Below are positions 1 to 10,820 of a stretch of DNA of 64,000 bases, piece after piece (the first letter of the stretch is position 1; each line of letters starts with the position of its first letter). A model generated the notes under the pieces. It did no database searches. It was not told where the DNA came from and was given only the letters and a program-made list of their open reading frames with translations. The position numbers and the translations under genes are program-made. The stretch comes from Halomonas sp. BDJS001 (lineage in GTDB: Bacteria > Pseudomonadota > Gammaproteobacteria > Pseudomonadales > Halomonadaceae), in NCBI RefSeq assembly GCF_026104355.1, contig NZ_CP110535.1, positions 806,001-870,000 on the forward strand, in the 5' to 3' direction.

Positions 1-1062
1 GCGGTATTTGCCAAACATGCCAATCAGCACTCATCACCTAAACGGCGTCAACTGCGCTCCGATACAGTGGGCGAATATGACGAGTTGGACGATGATGAAG
101 TTGATGAGTATCGCTTAGTCGACTTTGAAGGCATGGGGCGCTCGCTAAAGCGTCGTTTGATTGCGCGGCGTAAAGAGAAACAGCGTAAGAAAGCTGAGAA
201 AGCGGTGCGTGATCAAGCCTTGGCCAAGCAGAAGGCCGAACGCAAAGCGCTGGAAGCAGAGCAGAAGCGTGAAGCCAAAGAGGCCGCTGAAGCAGAGCGC
301 GCCCGCCTCGCTCAAGAGCAGGCCCTAGCTCGTGAAGAACGAAATCGTGAAGCAGCGGCGGCCAGTGCGGCCGCTGCAGATAGGCTCGCTGCCCAGCAGC
401 ATGCTGTCGATGAAGAAGCGCTTCGTTATGAAGGCAGTGAGTATGCCGCCCACGAAGAGGGTTTTGAAGAGGGTTTTGAAGAGAGCTTTGGCGTTGATGA
501 CCGCCACGCTGAAAGCGAGCTTGGAGTGAATGAGAGTGTCCGCATACATCCAACGTTGGAAAAAGCCCTGCGCCACGATGTAAGCGGTGAACACGCCAAG
601 GAAACACTCTCCAGTGCTGAAGAAGTCGTGGTCATTAGCGTTCTCTCTAGAGACCCCGAAGGTTTCGACGGTACCAAACTGCTGGAACTGATGATGGTTT
701 GCGGGTTGCGCTACAGTAGTGCAATGGGTGTTTTTCACCGCTTTGAAACCGAGAGTCACGATAGCGAACTGCAGTTCTCGATGGTCAACGTGGTGAAACC
801 GGGCACTTTCCCCATCGAAGAGATGGGTGAGTTTATGACCCCCGGTATCACGCTGCTGATGCCGCTGCCCGGCGCTATTGATAGCTCAGCCGCCTTTGAG
901 GCGATGGTAGAAACCGCCATGGTCGTGGTTCGCCATATGGGCGGCGAGCTTAAAGACGAAAACCGTAGTGTGATGACCGCACAAACAATCGAATTCGCCC
1001 GCCAGCGAGTGCGTGAGTTTGAGCGTCGGCATAGGCTACACCGTCAGATGCAAGCGCGGTAA
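1..1062 (+). CDS. zipA: Cell division protein ZipA, C-terminal part (5' end outside window)
   Basis: The frame is open from base 1, so the gene begins left of the window and its N-terminal membrane anchor is not seen. The visible 353 residues start with a charged stretch, then a long Lys/Ala/Glu-rich linker that is probably coiled coil. They end in the globular ZipA C-terminal domain of about 140 residues (VVVISVLSRD, FDGTKLLELMM, GEFMTPGITLLMPLPG). In this family that domain binds the C-terminal tail of FtsZ and tethers the Z ring to the inner membrane. A GTG at 67 is an internal codon, not the start. A strong terminator follows, and ligA is next, as in many gammaproteobacteria. Confidence 0.93.
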   Translation, partial: AVFAKHANQHSSPKRRQLRSDTVGEYDELDDDEVDEYRLVDFEGMGRSLKRRLIARRKEKQRKKAEKAVRDQALAKQKAERKALEAEQKREAKEAAEAERARLAQEQALAREERNREAAAASAAAADRLAAQQHAVDEEALRYEGSEYAAHEEGFEEGFEESFGVDDRHAESELGVNESVRIHPTLEKALRHDVSGEHAKETLSSAEEVVVISVLSRDPEGFDGTKLLELMMVCGLRYSSAMGVFHRFETESHDSELQFSMVNVVKPGTFPIEEMGEFMTPGITLLMPLPGAIDSSAAFEAMVETAMVVVRHMGGELKDENRSVMTAQTIEFARQRVREFERRHRLHRQMQAR

Positions 1063-1100
1063 ACGTCGACCATTAACCGTCGACGCATCAGTTGCTGCGT

Positions 1101-3237
<2,137 letters not shown>

Positions 3238-3238
<1 letters not shown>

Positions 3239-3513
3239 TGAGCCGTTTTATTGAAGTCCCCGCCAGAATGCTGCCGCCGGATACCCTTAATGCCCTGCTA
3301 GAGGCGTTTGTGACCCGTCAGGGCTACGACACCACCGATACCACGGGCGAGGGCATGCATGGATGGGTAGCCGAGCTGAAACAGCAGCTAGAGCGCAATG
3401 AGCTGATCATCGCCCATGATCTAGAGCTGGAGATGACCGAAGTGATGACCCTGGCCCAGTGGCGTTCTTTTGGCCGCGATATCGCCGACGACGAGGAGGA
3501 GGGCGATATCTAA
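3238..3513 (+). CDS. YheU family (UPF0270) protein
   Basis: A 91-residue cytoplasmic protein. The start is the ATG at 3238, which shares its A with the ligA stop codon, so the two are translationally coupled; an upstream start inside ligA is less likely. FIEVPARMLPPDTLNALLEAFVTR and the later LVTREG-like GYDTTDTTGEG region match the short UPF0270/YheU family, which has no established function. It is somewhat longer than the usual roughly 70 residues because of an acidic C-terminal tail (DIADDEEEGDI). Confidence 0.85.
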
Positions 3514-3520
3514 GCCCTCC
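3498..3520. terminator. Possible bidirectional hairpin between yheU and mnmC
   Basis: GGAGGGC and GCCCTCC form a 7-bp stem around a 9-base loop containing the yheU stop codon. There is no clear T tract on either side, so termination is only suggested by its position between convergent genes. Confidence 0.3.
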
Positions 3521-3522
3521 CG

Positions 3523-5532
3523 CTAAGCGTTCCCACCACGAATAATCGCGCTAATAATCCGCCGCCCTGGGTGAAGATGATCCACCAGCGGCGCTTCTAG
3601 CGGCATTGGCTCATCGCATATTCGTGAGGCGATCACCTCTGCACAGAGGGGCGCACTGGCTAACCCTCGCGAGCCGTGGGCGGTGGATATCCACAGGCCT
3701 GGGTAGTGTTTGCCAGGTATCTCTGCCACACGGGTGGCATCTTTACTCAGCAGCGAGTAGTCGACCCGCCACGCCGCTGCCACCGGCACAGGCCCTGCGT
3801 AAGGGGTCTTGTCGGGGCTTGCTGCCCGCACGGCGGCACGACCCTTAAGGTGCTCAGGGCTCAACTCAATTCCTGCCTGTTCCAACGCTTCTACCAAGGC
3901 GGGCAGCGTCTGGCGCAGCTCATCGATATTGCGCTGATGGTCATCGTCCGTCACATCAGTTGTCGCATTGTTAGGTACAAAGCTAGCGCCGAAGGTCAGG
4001 ACGCCATCCAACGCAGGTGCTACATAGCCGCCAGCACACACCACCCGCTTAGGGCCTGCTACTTCATTGGGTAGCCGTAATTCACTAATCTGACCGCGAA
4101 CCGATTGCAGCGGTAACTCCGCCGTTTGCGCAAAGCGGTTAGCCAAGTGGGCGCTGGCAATCACCACCTGATCCGCCTCCAGCGTGCTGCCATCGGTCAA
4201 ATTGAGCTGCCAGCCGGTCTCTCGCTGGGTAAGGGAGCTAACCACACCTTGCCGCAAGCTAATGCCTGGCTGGCTAAGCAAGTGCTCACACAGCGCCTTA
4301 GGCCTTACCCATCCCGCTTGTGAATAATAGAGTCCGTGGGAAGCGTCAATGTTGATCTCTGCTGTTTCGGTTAGCGCCGGGTTCTCCATTGGGGTGACGA
4401 CCTCGCTGGGCAGCGGGTGCTGCTCAATAAAACGCTGCTGGCGTCGGGCCTCTCTATCGCTGCTGGCCAACTGAACCACGCCGCAGGGCTGCCATAAGAC
4501 TTGCTTAGCGTGGTGCTGCGCCAGCCAGCGCTGGCTATACAGCAGCCCAGCAAGATAAACCCGGCTTTGGTGATTGGTCTCCGCGGCCAGCTTTACATAT
4601 AGCGCGCCCTGGCGATTACCCGAACCACCGGCACCGGGGGCCTCGCGCTCGACCACGGTTATCTTCACGCCTCTTCGCGCCATCGCTGCGGCCACGCAGC
4701 TGCCCGCAAGCCCCGCGCCGACGACGACAACGTGTTTGACTGAGGCCACCGGCGGTGGGGTAAACCAGGGCGTTGCCTGGCGGCGGTGATCCGCTGGCGG
4801 AGTTTCGATGCTGCCTGCCAGCATTTCCCGCTTGCGGCCATAACCCGGCACTTTCTGCCAGTTAAAGCCCGCCGCTTTCAGGCCCCGCTTGACGATACCC
4901 GCGCAGGTAAAAGTGGCAAACGTAGCGCCAGGGCGTGAACGGGCGGCCATGGCGTTAAACAGCTCAGGCTGCCACATGTCGGGGTTTTTGGAGGGGGCAA
5001 AACCGTCTAAAAACCAGGCGTCGACCTGGCCATCCAGCTGTTCCAGGCGCTCAGTGGTATCGCCAAAATGCAGATCCAGGGTGACGCGCTCGGTTAAGTG
5101 CAGACGGTGAATACCGCTAACCGCGGCGGGCCACTGGGCGCAAAGCGTCTGTGCATAAGTGGCAAGCGAGGGCCAGCTCGCTAAGGCTTGTTCAAGGGCG
5201 CCAAGCGCAAGGGGAAACTTCTCTGTGGATAACAGATGCAGTCGTGCACTGGGTGGCGCGTGTTGCTCAAAACAGGCCCAGGCGCAGAGCATATTGAGCC
5301 CGGTACCAAAGCCGGTTTCGCCAATTACAAAAGGCCGTGCGGCTTTCCAGGCGGCAAAGCGTTTGGGAAGGTGGTTGGCGCCCAGAAAAACATGCTCGGT
5401 CTCTGCGCGCCCATCGCCACGGGTGAAATAGATGTCATCAAAGGCGGTTGCGTGGGGGGCTCCCTTGTTCCAGGTAAGCGCAGGCGTCGTTAATGCCGCC
5501 AGCGGAGGCAAGGCGTTTGAGCGTTGGGTCAC
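3523..5532 (-). CDS. mnmC: Bifunctional tRNA modification enzyme MnmC
   Basis: A 669-residue fusion that finishes mnm5s2U at the wobble base of several tRNAs. The N-terminal half is a SAM methyltransferase (motif I GETGFGTG at 71-78, catalytic region DAWFLDGFAPSKNPDMW at 171-187). The C-terminal half is a FAD-dependent oxidoreductase with its dinucleotide-binding motif VVVVGAGLAGSCVAA near 268-282; it removes the carboxymethyl group. The start is GTG at 5532. The gene is convergent with yheU. Confidence 0.96.
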   Translation of the reverse strand: MTQRSNALPPLAALTTPALTWNKGAPHATAFDDIYFTRGDGRAETEHVFLGANHLPKRFAAWKAARPFVIGETGFGTGLNMLCAWACFEQHAPPSARLHLLSTEKFPLALGALEQALASWPSLATYAQTLCAQWPAAVSGIHRLHLTERVTLDLHFGDTTERLEQLDGQVDAWFLDGFAPSKNPDMWQPELFNAMAARSRPGATFATFTCAGIVKRGLKAAGFNWQKVPGYGRKREMLAGSIETPPADHRRQATPWFTPPPVASVKHVVVVGAGLAGSCVAAAMARRGVKITVVEREAPGAGGSGNRQGALYVKLAAETNHQSRVYLAGLLYSQRWLAQHHAKQVLWQPCGVVQLASSDREARRQQRFIEQHPLPSEVVTPMENPALTETAEINIDASHGLYYSQAGWVRPKALCEHLLSQPGISLRQGVVSSLTQRETGWQLNLTDGSTLEADQVVIASAHLANRFAQTAELPLQSVRGQISELRLPNEVAGPKRVVCAGGYVAPALDGVLTFGASFVPNNATTDVTDDDHQRNIDELRQTLPALVEALEQAGIELSPEHLKGRAAVRAASPDKTPYAGPVPVAAAWRVDYSLLSKDATRVAEIPGKHYPGLWISTAHGSRGLASAPLCAEVIASRICDEPMPLEAPLVDHLHPGRRIISAIIRGGNA

Positions 5533-5690
5533 ACAGTTATCCGTATTGGTGTAGAGGTGGTTAAAAAATGATCAATTTGTCAGCGCTGGCGTAATCTCTG
5601 GCTTAGCGAAAAGCGTCCGCCGGGTTTGCACAGAGTTTTCCACAGGCTCTGTGAAAAAGCCGACGAACCCTCCACACTCGCCTATTGGCG

Positions 5691-5990
5691 TCAAGGCATA
5701 ACTTTCTTGAACGGCTTAACAATTACCTTGGCATAGACCCCAGCAATAATGTATGGGTCGGCATCAGCCCAGGCCTTGGCGTCTTCCAGGCTGTCGAACT
5801 CTGCCACTACCAAGCTGCCGGAGAAGCCTGCATCGCCGGGGTTTTCAGCGTCGATGGCAGGGTGAGGGCCTGCCAGTACCAAGCGGCCTTCATCACGCAG
5901 CGCTTCCAGGCGCGCCAAGTGGTCGGGCCGAGCCGCCAAGCGACGCTCTAAGCTATTGGGCACATCTTCACTCATAATGGCATATAGCAT
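5691..5990 (-). CDS. YciI family protein
   Basis: A 99-residue protein with the YciI/ferredoxin-like dimeric alpha-beta barrel pattern: [31 protein letters not shown], then [13 protein letters not shown] and [23 protein letters not shown]. The conserved His of the RPDHLARL motif is present. In Escherichia coli yciI lies near the PHP and yciO homologues, as here. Its enzymatic role is not known. GGAG lies about 10 bases before the ATG. Confidence 0.88.
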   Translation of the reverse strand: MLYAIMSEDVPNSLERRLAARPDHLARLEALRDEGRLVLAGPHPAIDAENPGDAGFSGSLVVAEFDSLEDAKAWADADPYIIAGVYAKVIVKPFKKVMP

Positions 5991-6138
5991 TTGGGGATAA
6001 CTCCTTGATTAAACGAGGATGCAAAGTGACCGTTAATTGACCGCACTGGCATAAGCGCGCACCATATCTTACCCATTGCGAAGATTTTATACACAGCTGA
6101 AAAGCGCATTCTGACAAACTGGCCACACGGCGTCATTT

Positions 6139-7053
6139 ATGTCCCGACTTCCCACTACCTTTGATGCCGATCAGCGCTACCCGGTTGATTTGCACATGCA
6201 CTCAACAGCTTCCGATGGCGCATTATCGCCCACCGAGCTGGTAACCCTGTGTGCCGAACGTGGTTTAACGCACATATCGCTTACTGATCACGATACCATG
6301 GACGGCATTGAAGAAGCGGGCCGCGCGGCGGAGCAAGCAGGGCTGTGCCTTATCCCCGGCTGTGAGTTATCCACACGCTGGCAAGGCATCAATATCCATG
6401 TGGTAGCGCTGCTGCCTGGTGGCTTACAGGGGCCGATGGTGGATGGCCTGATTCAGCAGCGTGAAGCGCGGATTCAGCGTGCTGAAGTCATTGCTGAAAG
6501 GCTGGAAAAAGTCGGCTTATCTAACGCGCTGGAAAAAGCTCGCATGCACGCAGGCAGCGACCGCCCCTTGGGCCGCCCGGACTTTGCCCGCGCGCTGGTA
6601 GCGGAAGGCGTGGTGCCGGACTGGGCCAGCGCTTTTAAGCGCTATTTGGGCAGCGGCAAAAAGGGCGATGTAAAAGCCCACTGGCCGGAAATCAGCGAAG
6701 CGGTGGGCTGGATTGTCGGTTCTGGCGGCGTCGCCGTGATTGCCCATCCACTGCGCCACGGCCTAACCCGGCGCAAGCGTGGCCTGTTGATGGATACCTT
6801 CCAGGCCGCGGGCGGCCAAGCGGTCGAACTGGTCAGCGGCCAGCAGAACCCAGACAGCACCCGCGATCTGGCGCGCCAGCTAGTGGAGCGCGACCTTTAC
6901 GCCTCCATGGGCAGTGATTTTCACTTTCCCGGAAGCCATGCGGCTCCCGGCAGTATGAGTTTAGTGCCGCGCACCGCAGCGCCGCCCATATGGCAGCACC
7001 CGCGGCTAGTGCACTTGCGCGATGCGTCGCCCGGGCTGCTGGCGGTTGGTTAA
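6139..7053 (+). CDS. PHP-domain phosphoesterase (RNase AM / YciV family)
   Basis: A 304-residue metal-dependent phosphoesterase. The PHP signature is clear: DLHMHSTASDGALSP (His19, His21), SLTDHDTMDG (Asp50, His51), PGCELST, VIAHPLRHG and GSDFHFPG. In E. coli the homologue (YciV, also called TrpH or Rnm) degrades 3',5'-bisphosphonucleotides and trims rRNA 5' ends. It is divergent from the yciI-like gene and followed 87 bases later by a YciO homologue, repeating the E. coli neighbourhood. Confidence 0.9.
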   Translation: MSRLPTTFDADQRYPVDLHMHSTASDGALSPTELVTLCAERGLTHISLTDHDTMDGIEEAGRAAEQAGLCLIPGCELSTRWQGINIHVVALLPGGLQGPMVDGLIQQREARIQRAEVIAERLEKVGLSNALEKARMHAGSDRPLGRPDFARALVAEGVVPDWASAFKRYLGSGKKGDVKAHWPEISEAVGWIVGSGGVAVIAHPLRHGLTRRKRGLLMDTFQAAGGQAVELVSGQQNPDSTRDLARQLVERDLYASMGSDFHFPGSHAAPGSMSLVPRTAAPPIWQHPRLVHLRDASPGLLAVG

Positions 7054-7140
7054 ATCACTGCCCGCTCATTTCACAGCACGGTCAGTGCAAAGGTAAGTCA
7101 GCTATGCTGTATATGCAGGGCCTACGGATAGGAGATACCT

Positions 7141-7764
7141 ATGAGCCAATATTTTCAGATTCACCCGGAAAATCCGCAGAAACGTTTGATTGATCAGGCC
7201 ATTGCGATCATTCGTAAAGGCGGTGTGGTCGCCTATCCCACTGACTCGGGCTACGCGCTTGGCTGCCACCTGGGTGAGAAAAAAGCCATCGAGAAGATCA
7301 AATGGCTGCGTTCGCTGGATGATAAACACAACTTCACCCTGGTGTGCTCGGATCTCTCGGAAATTGGCACCTACGCCAAGGTGGATAACGATGTGTTCCG
7401 GCTGCTGAAAGCCCATACTCCAGGGCCTTACACCTATATTCTGGATGCTACATCCGAAGTGCCCCGCCTATTGCTCCACCCCAAGCGCCGCTCTATTGGT
7501 GTGCGTGTGCCGGATCACCGCATTACCCACGCGCTGCTGGCCGCACTGGGCGAGCCATTGATGAGCGTCACGCTGATCCCGGTAGACGCTGACCTGCCCA
7601 TGAACGACCCGGAAGAGATTCGTGAGCGTTTTGGTGCCCACCTGGACGCCATAATCGACGGTGGCGCCTGCCACTTGGATCCCACCAGCGTTATTGACCT
7701 GCGTGAACTGCCGCCGAAAATCATTCGCGAAGGACGTGGCGATATTTCTCCTTTCGTCGGCTAA
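7141..7764 (+). CDS. YciO family protein (YrdC/Sua5-like)
   Basis: A 207-residue protein with the YrdC/Sua5 fold: GGVVAYPTDSGYALGCHLGEKKAIEKI, LVCSDLSEIGTYA, PGPYTYIL and RRSIGVRVPDH. YrdC/TsaC homologues make threonylcarbamoyl-AMP for the t6A tRNA modification. YciO is a close paralogue whose cellular job is less clear, and the neighbourhood points to YciO rather than TsaC. GGAG stands 7 bases before the ATG. A long hairpin terminator follows. Confidence 0.88.
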   Translation: MSQYFQIHPENPQKRLIDQAIAIIRKGGVVAYPTDSGYALGCHLGEKKAIEKIKWLRSLDDKHNFTLVCSDLSEIGTYAKVDNDVFRLLKAHTPGPYTYILDATSEVPRLLLHPKRRSIGVRVPDHRITHALLAALGEPLMSVTLIPVDADLPMNDPEEIRERFGAHLDAIIDGGACHLDPTSVIDLRELPPKIIREGRGDISPFVG

Positions 7765-7777
7765 CAGCACTCTGTAA

Positions 7778-7827
7778 AGCAAATCCCTGGCGCTTAGGCG
7801 TATCGCGCAGGGATTTGCTCTATTTTT
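7778..7827 (+). terminator. Rho-independent terminator after the yciO homologue
   Basis: AGCAAATCCCTG pairs perfectly with CAGGGATTTGCT across an 18-base loop, and CTATTTTT follows. Confidence 0.8.
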
Positions 7828-7901
7828 ATCATTGTTTGAATGTTCAATAAAAATAAAATATGATCCTAATGGTTCTTTTCGATAATAAATCGTGATCCTT
7901 T

Positions 7902-7927
7902 AAGGCGAGGAGCCGCCCCGCCTTTTT
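7902..7927 (+). terminator. Terminator-like hairpin in the leader of the acid phosphatase
   Basis: AAGGCG and CGCCTT enclose a GC-rich loop and a run of five T follows, about 28 bases before the phosphatase ATG. It could end upstream transcription or act as an attenuator if the promoter lies before it (AT-rich 7830-7890). Function is inferred from shape only. Confidence 0.35.
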
Positions 7928-7955
7928 GAGATCGCCTATCCCAGGAGATCATTCA

Positions 7956-8732
7956 ATGACGATGTCTTTCCCTTCTCGCCTTTGCACCCTTGCCGCTTTA
8001 GTCAGTCTTAGCGCTTTTCCGCTGGCCAGCCACGCGGATAGCGATGACGCAGAGCTGTGTGCCCAGGAAGCCTATAAAATGGGCTTGCGCTATCAACAGC
8101 AGTCTGCCGAAGCAGCCGCCTTACAGCGTCAGGGTTTTGCCCTCGCCACCTACCGGCTTGAGGATCAGATTGAGGCGCATAGTAGCAGCGACGGCTTGGC
8201 GATCATTACCGATCTGGATGAAACGGTACTGGACAACAGCGCGCTGTTGGTTCGCGATATGCAGGCGTGCCACGACTACACCACCTGGGATACATGGAAG
8301 CATTGGGAGCGTGAAGGCGAGCCGCGTTTAATGCCAGGTGCCAAGGACTTCCTGGATTACGCGGACGAGCAGGGCGTGGCCATTTTTTACGTCTCTGACC
8401 GCTACCAGGAGAACGAGGCCGATACCATCGCCACCCTAGAAGCGTTAGAACTGCCTCAAGTCTCTGAGCAGAGCGTGATGTTGCTGGGGCCTGCTAAGGC
8501 CGAGCGCCGCGCAGAAGTGGTGGATAACTACACGCTGGTGATGCAGCTAGGTGATTCCCTTCACGATTTCGCAGGAGACTTCGCGGGCGCCGACCTTGAC
8601 CAGCAGCATGCGCTTGTTGAGGAGAATGCCGAGCGTTTCGGCAATGACTGGATCGTATTCCCCAACGCTACCTACGGTGCCTGGAGCGAGGCTGAGTTAG
8701 ACGCCTGGGAAGCTCCGCACGAAGTGGAGTGA
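7956..8732 (+). CDS. Secreted HAD-family acid phosphatase (class B/C, 5'-nucleotidase P4-like)
   Basis: The ATG at 7956 has AGGAG about 10 bases upstream and begins a good signal peptide (LCTLAALVSLSAFPLASHA, cleavage near residue 27), giving 258 residues. A TTG start at 7926 would spoil the signal. The catalytic DxDxT motif is IITDLDETVLDNS (Asp86, Asp88). Later motifs include FYVSDRYQENE and LQLGDSLHDFAGDF (here MQLGDSLHDF). The family dephosphorylates nucleotides and other monoesters in the periplasm. No lipobox cysteine is present, so unlike Haemophilus e(P4) it should be soluble. Confidence 0.88.
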   Translation: MTMSFPSRLCTLAALVSLSAFPLASHADSDDAELCAQEAYKMGLRYQQQSAEAAALQRQGFALATYRLEDQIEAHSSSDGLAIITDLDETVLDNSALLVRDMQACHDYTTWDTWKHWEREGEPRLMPGAKDFLDYADEQGVAIFYVSDRYQENEADTIATLEALELPQVSEQSVMLLGPAKAERRAEVVDNYTLVMQLGDSLHDFAGDFAGADLDQQHALVEENAERFGNDWIVFPNATYGAWSEAELDAWEAPHEVE

Positions 8733-8798
8733 TGGGTTAAATAATCACTCCCTCCCGCACTGAATAAACGTTGCGCGCCCCCGGTTTGGCTATCTGGT

Positions 8799-9731
8799 TT
8801 AGCTGTCCTGGGGCGCGTTGTTGTCTGCGTCCCCATCGTGGCTATTGTGTTGAGCTTCTGCTTTTTTGTCGTCGTCTTTCTTGCGCGGGTCTTCGCTGTG
8901 TTCGTCTAGCCAGGTGCCGCAGCGAAGGCAGTAACGGGCGCGTTTTTCATGGCGTTCGTGCCCGCAACCGGGGCAGGCTTCTTCGGAGTAACGCTCTTCA
9001 CGAATCGAGCGAATCACTTGGGCAGAAAACACCCCGGTGGGCACGGCAATGATTGAGTAGCCGAGCAGCATGAGTACCACCGTAATCGACTTACCCAGCG
9101 CTGTAGCGGGAACGATGTCGCCATAGCCAACGGTGGTCATGCTGACAATGGCCCAGTACATCGACATTGGAATACTGGTGAAGCCCGCCTCAGCGGATTC
9201 GATGGTGTACATCAACGCCGCGAACAGGGTGATCACCATTAAAATGGCGCTAAAAAACAGCAAAATCTGACGCAAACTGCGTTTGAGGGCGTCCATTAGC
9301 AAGCGCGCCTCGCCGACAAACTCCATGAGCCGCAGAATGCGGAAAATGCGCAGCACCCGCAGCAAGCGCACAATCACCAGACCATGTGCACCTGGCACCA
9401 GTAGTACCAGCCAAATGGGCAAAATGGCGATTAAGTCGACGATGCCATAAAAGCTTTTTAAATAAAGGGTCGGTTTTTCCAGGCAGTAAATTCGTAGGAT
9501 GAGCTCAATGCTAAATAGCAGAGTGAAAACCCACTCCAGATAGAAGAAGAGTTCTCCGTAGCGTTCAGCATAAATCTCAATGCTGTCCAGCATGATGACC
9601 GCGACGCTCATCAAAATCGCCACGATCAAGGCGATGTCAAAGGCTTTAGCCCCCGGCGTGTCAGACTCAAATATGATATGGAACAGGCGGGCGCGCAGGC
9701 CTTCCGCTCCGGGGGTTAAGTGTAAATTCAT
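8799..9731 (-). CDS. Voltage-gated potassium channel-like ion transporter with C-terminal zinc ribbon
   Basis: A 310-residue inner-membrane protein with six predicted membrane segments. Helix S4 carries regularly spaced arginines (VRLLRVLRIFRILRL, residues 121-135), and the pore filter is TTVGYGD (199-205), diagnostic of K+ channels. After S6 there is a cytoplasmic tail with CPGCG and CLRCG (Cys253, 256, 268, 271), which looks like a zinc ribbon, then a very charged Asp/Lys/Glu tail. One such chain would form a tetramer. It is convergent with the phosphatase. Confidence 0.9.
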   Translation of the reverse strand: MNLHLTPGAEGLRARLFHIIFESDTPGAKAFDIALIVAILMSVAVIMLDSIEIYAERYGELFFYLEWVFTLLFSIELILRIYCLEKPTLYLKSFYGIVDLIAILPIWLVLLVPGAHGLVIVRLLRVLRIFRILRLMEFVGEARLLMDALKRSLRQILLFFSAILMVITLFAALMYTIESAEAGFTSIPMSMYWAIVSMTTVGYGDIVPATALGKSITVVLMLLGYSIIAVPTGVFSAQVIRSIREERYSEEACPGCGHERHEKRARYCLRCGTWLDEHSEDPRKKDDDKKAEAQHNSHDGDADNNAPQDS

Positions 9732-9783
9732 CGCTTCATCCTGAAGATGGTCTCAATGCCGTTCTAAATAGAGTGTTAAACCG

Positions 9784-10683
9784 CTAGCGTAGCGCGGTTT
9801 GGTACGCCAGGCGATGGGCAAGTGCTAATGCCGCTTTACCGTAAATCGTATTGGGCTGGCCATCCTTATCGAGCCCGCCGGAAAGCGCCTGGGCATAGCC
9901 CCGCGCGGTGTCATCCAGTTCCGGGTGATCGGCGAGAGTGCTCAGCGCCTGCTGGGCATCGCTAAGAAAGCTGGCCTGTTGGCTGTCATGGTAGGCGTCC
10001 AGCGCCAGCGTGGCACGGTGCAGCCACTCTGCCGGGGAGTGGGCTTCGGGTAGCGGCCAGTGTTGGGCGCTAAGCGCATTGCCACGGGATGCTTTGCTGC
10101 TGTCCGAAGGCCGCAGCGGCACTCGCTCAGCCAGCGTTAAGGCCACCTCCCACAGTGCTTCCGGCTCACCGACTTTTAATTCCAGCTCTGCTTCGCGAAT
10201 TGGCGTCCGGTACTCTCCGCTAATAATCTCGCCCTCATCCAACACCAGCTCGATATGGCTCTCCTGGCCGTGCGCGCTCTCTTTTAGCTGCCAGCTACGC
10301 CGTGTGAAATCGGTGCTGAGCTGGGGAACGAGGGCATCTAACACACCGCTAAGCTCACCTTGAAAAGGAGGTAGCTCGGCAAGCGAGGCGAGATCCAACT
10401 GGGGGCCTGCCACCTGCCACTCCCACTCTTGGCGTTGCGAGAGTCCACCACCACCTTGCCCTGCGGTTTTCACTGTTTGCAGCACCTGGCTATCTACCTG
10501 GCGCAGGCGCAGCGCAATGCGTGCCTTGGCCAAATCGCCCTGGGGTGTATCAAAGTAGGTGTTGGTCAGCGCTTGCTTACGTACGGGATGAGAAGCGAGA
10601 TGAGGGTGTTGAGCCAGCGCCGCAGGCCCTTGAGGGGCAAGGGCTAGTTTCAGTTCCACTTCCATGGGGGTTAGACTTTTCAT
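9784..10683 (-). CDS. CYTH domain protein (inorganic triphosphatase YgiF-like)
   Basis: The ATG at 10683 has GAGGTGG 8 bases upstream and is preferred over a GTG at 10695; it gives 299 residues. The CYTH hallmark ExExK is MEVELKLAL (residues 7-15), followed by alternating charged strands (NTYFDTPQGDLAKARIALRLRQ, ELELKVGEPEALWEVALTLAERVPL). Family members hydrolyse tripolyphosphate with Mg2+. The C-terminal part resembles a shortened helical CHAD region. It is divergent from the phosphate-uptake pair, which fits a phosphate-related job. Confidence 0.85.
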   Translation of the reverse strand: MKSLTPMEVELKLALAPQGPAALAQHPHLASHPVRKQALTNTYFDTPQGDLAKARIALRLRQVDSQVLQTVKTAGQGGGGLSQRQEWEWQVAGPQLDLASLAELPPFQGELSGVLDALVPQLSTDFTRRSWQLKESAHGQESHIELVLDEGEIISGEYRTPIREAELELKVGEPEALWEVALTLAERVPLRPSDSSKASRGNALSAQHWPLPEAHSPAEWLHRATLALDAYHDSQQASFLSDAQQALSTLADHPELDDTARGYAQALSGGLDKDGQPNTIYGKAALALAHRLAYQTALR

Positions 10684-10746
10684 GACACTAGCCACCTCGT
10701 TATCGTGACATTTAAATGAATATTTGATTACATTTGTGAACTTTTC

Positions 10747-10775
10747 ATGACGGCGGCGGGCGCACTCTTTATACT
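10747..10775 (+). promoter_or_regulatory. Candidate sigma70 promoter for the PhoU-like/Pit operon
   Basis: ATGACG, 17 bases, then TATACT, about 45 bases before the ATG at 10821. The -10 is one base off consensus; the -35 matches four of six. No convincing Pho box was seen. Confidence 0.4.
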
Positions 10776-10820
10776 GGCGCCGCCATTTCCCGGCTCCCCG
10801 AAAATAGGCTAAAAGGCATT

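Noticed and set aside
38..759. Several long minus-strand frames opposite zipA
   Set aside because: They lie entirely antisense to the clear ZipA frame, have Arg/Leu/His-rich shadow composition and match no family.
10700..10760. A Pho box upstream of the PhoU-like/Pit genes
   Set aside because: Some TGACA/TCATGA-like words occur, but the 7-4-7 direct repeat spacing of Pho boxes is not met.
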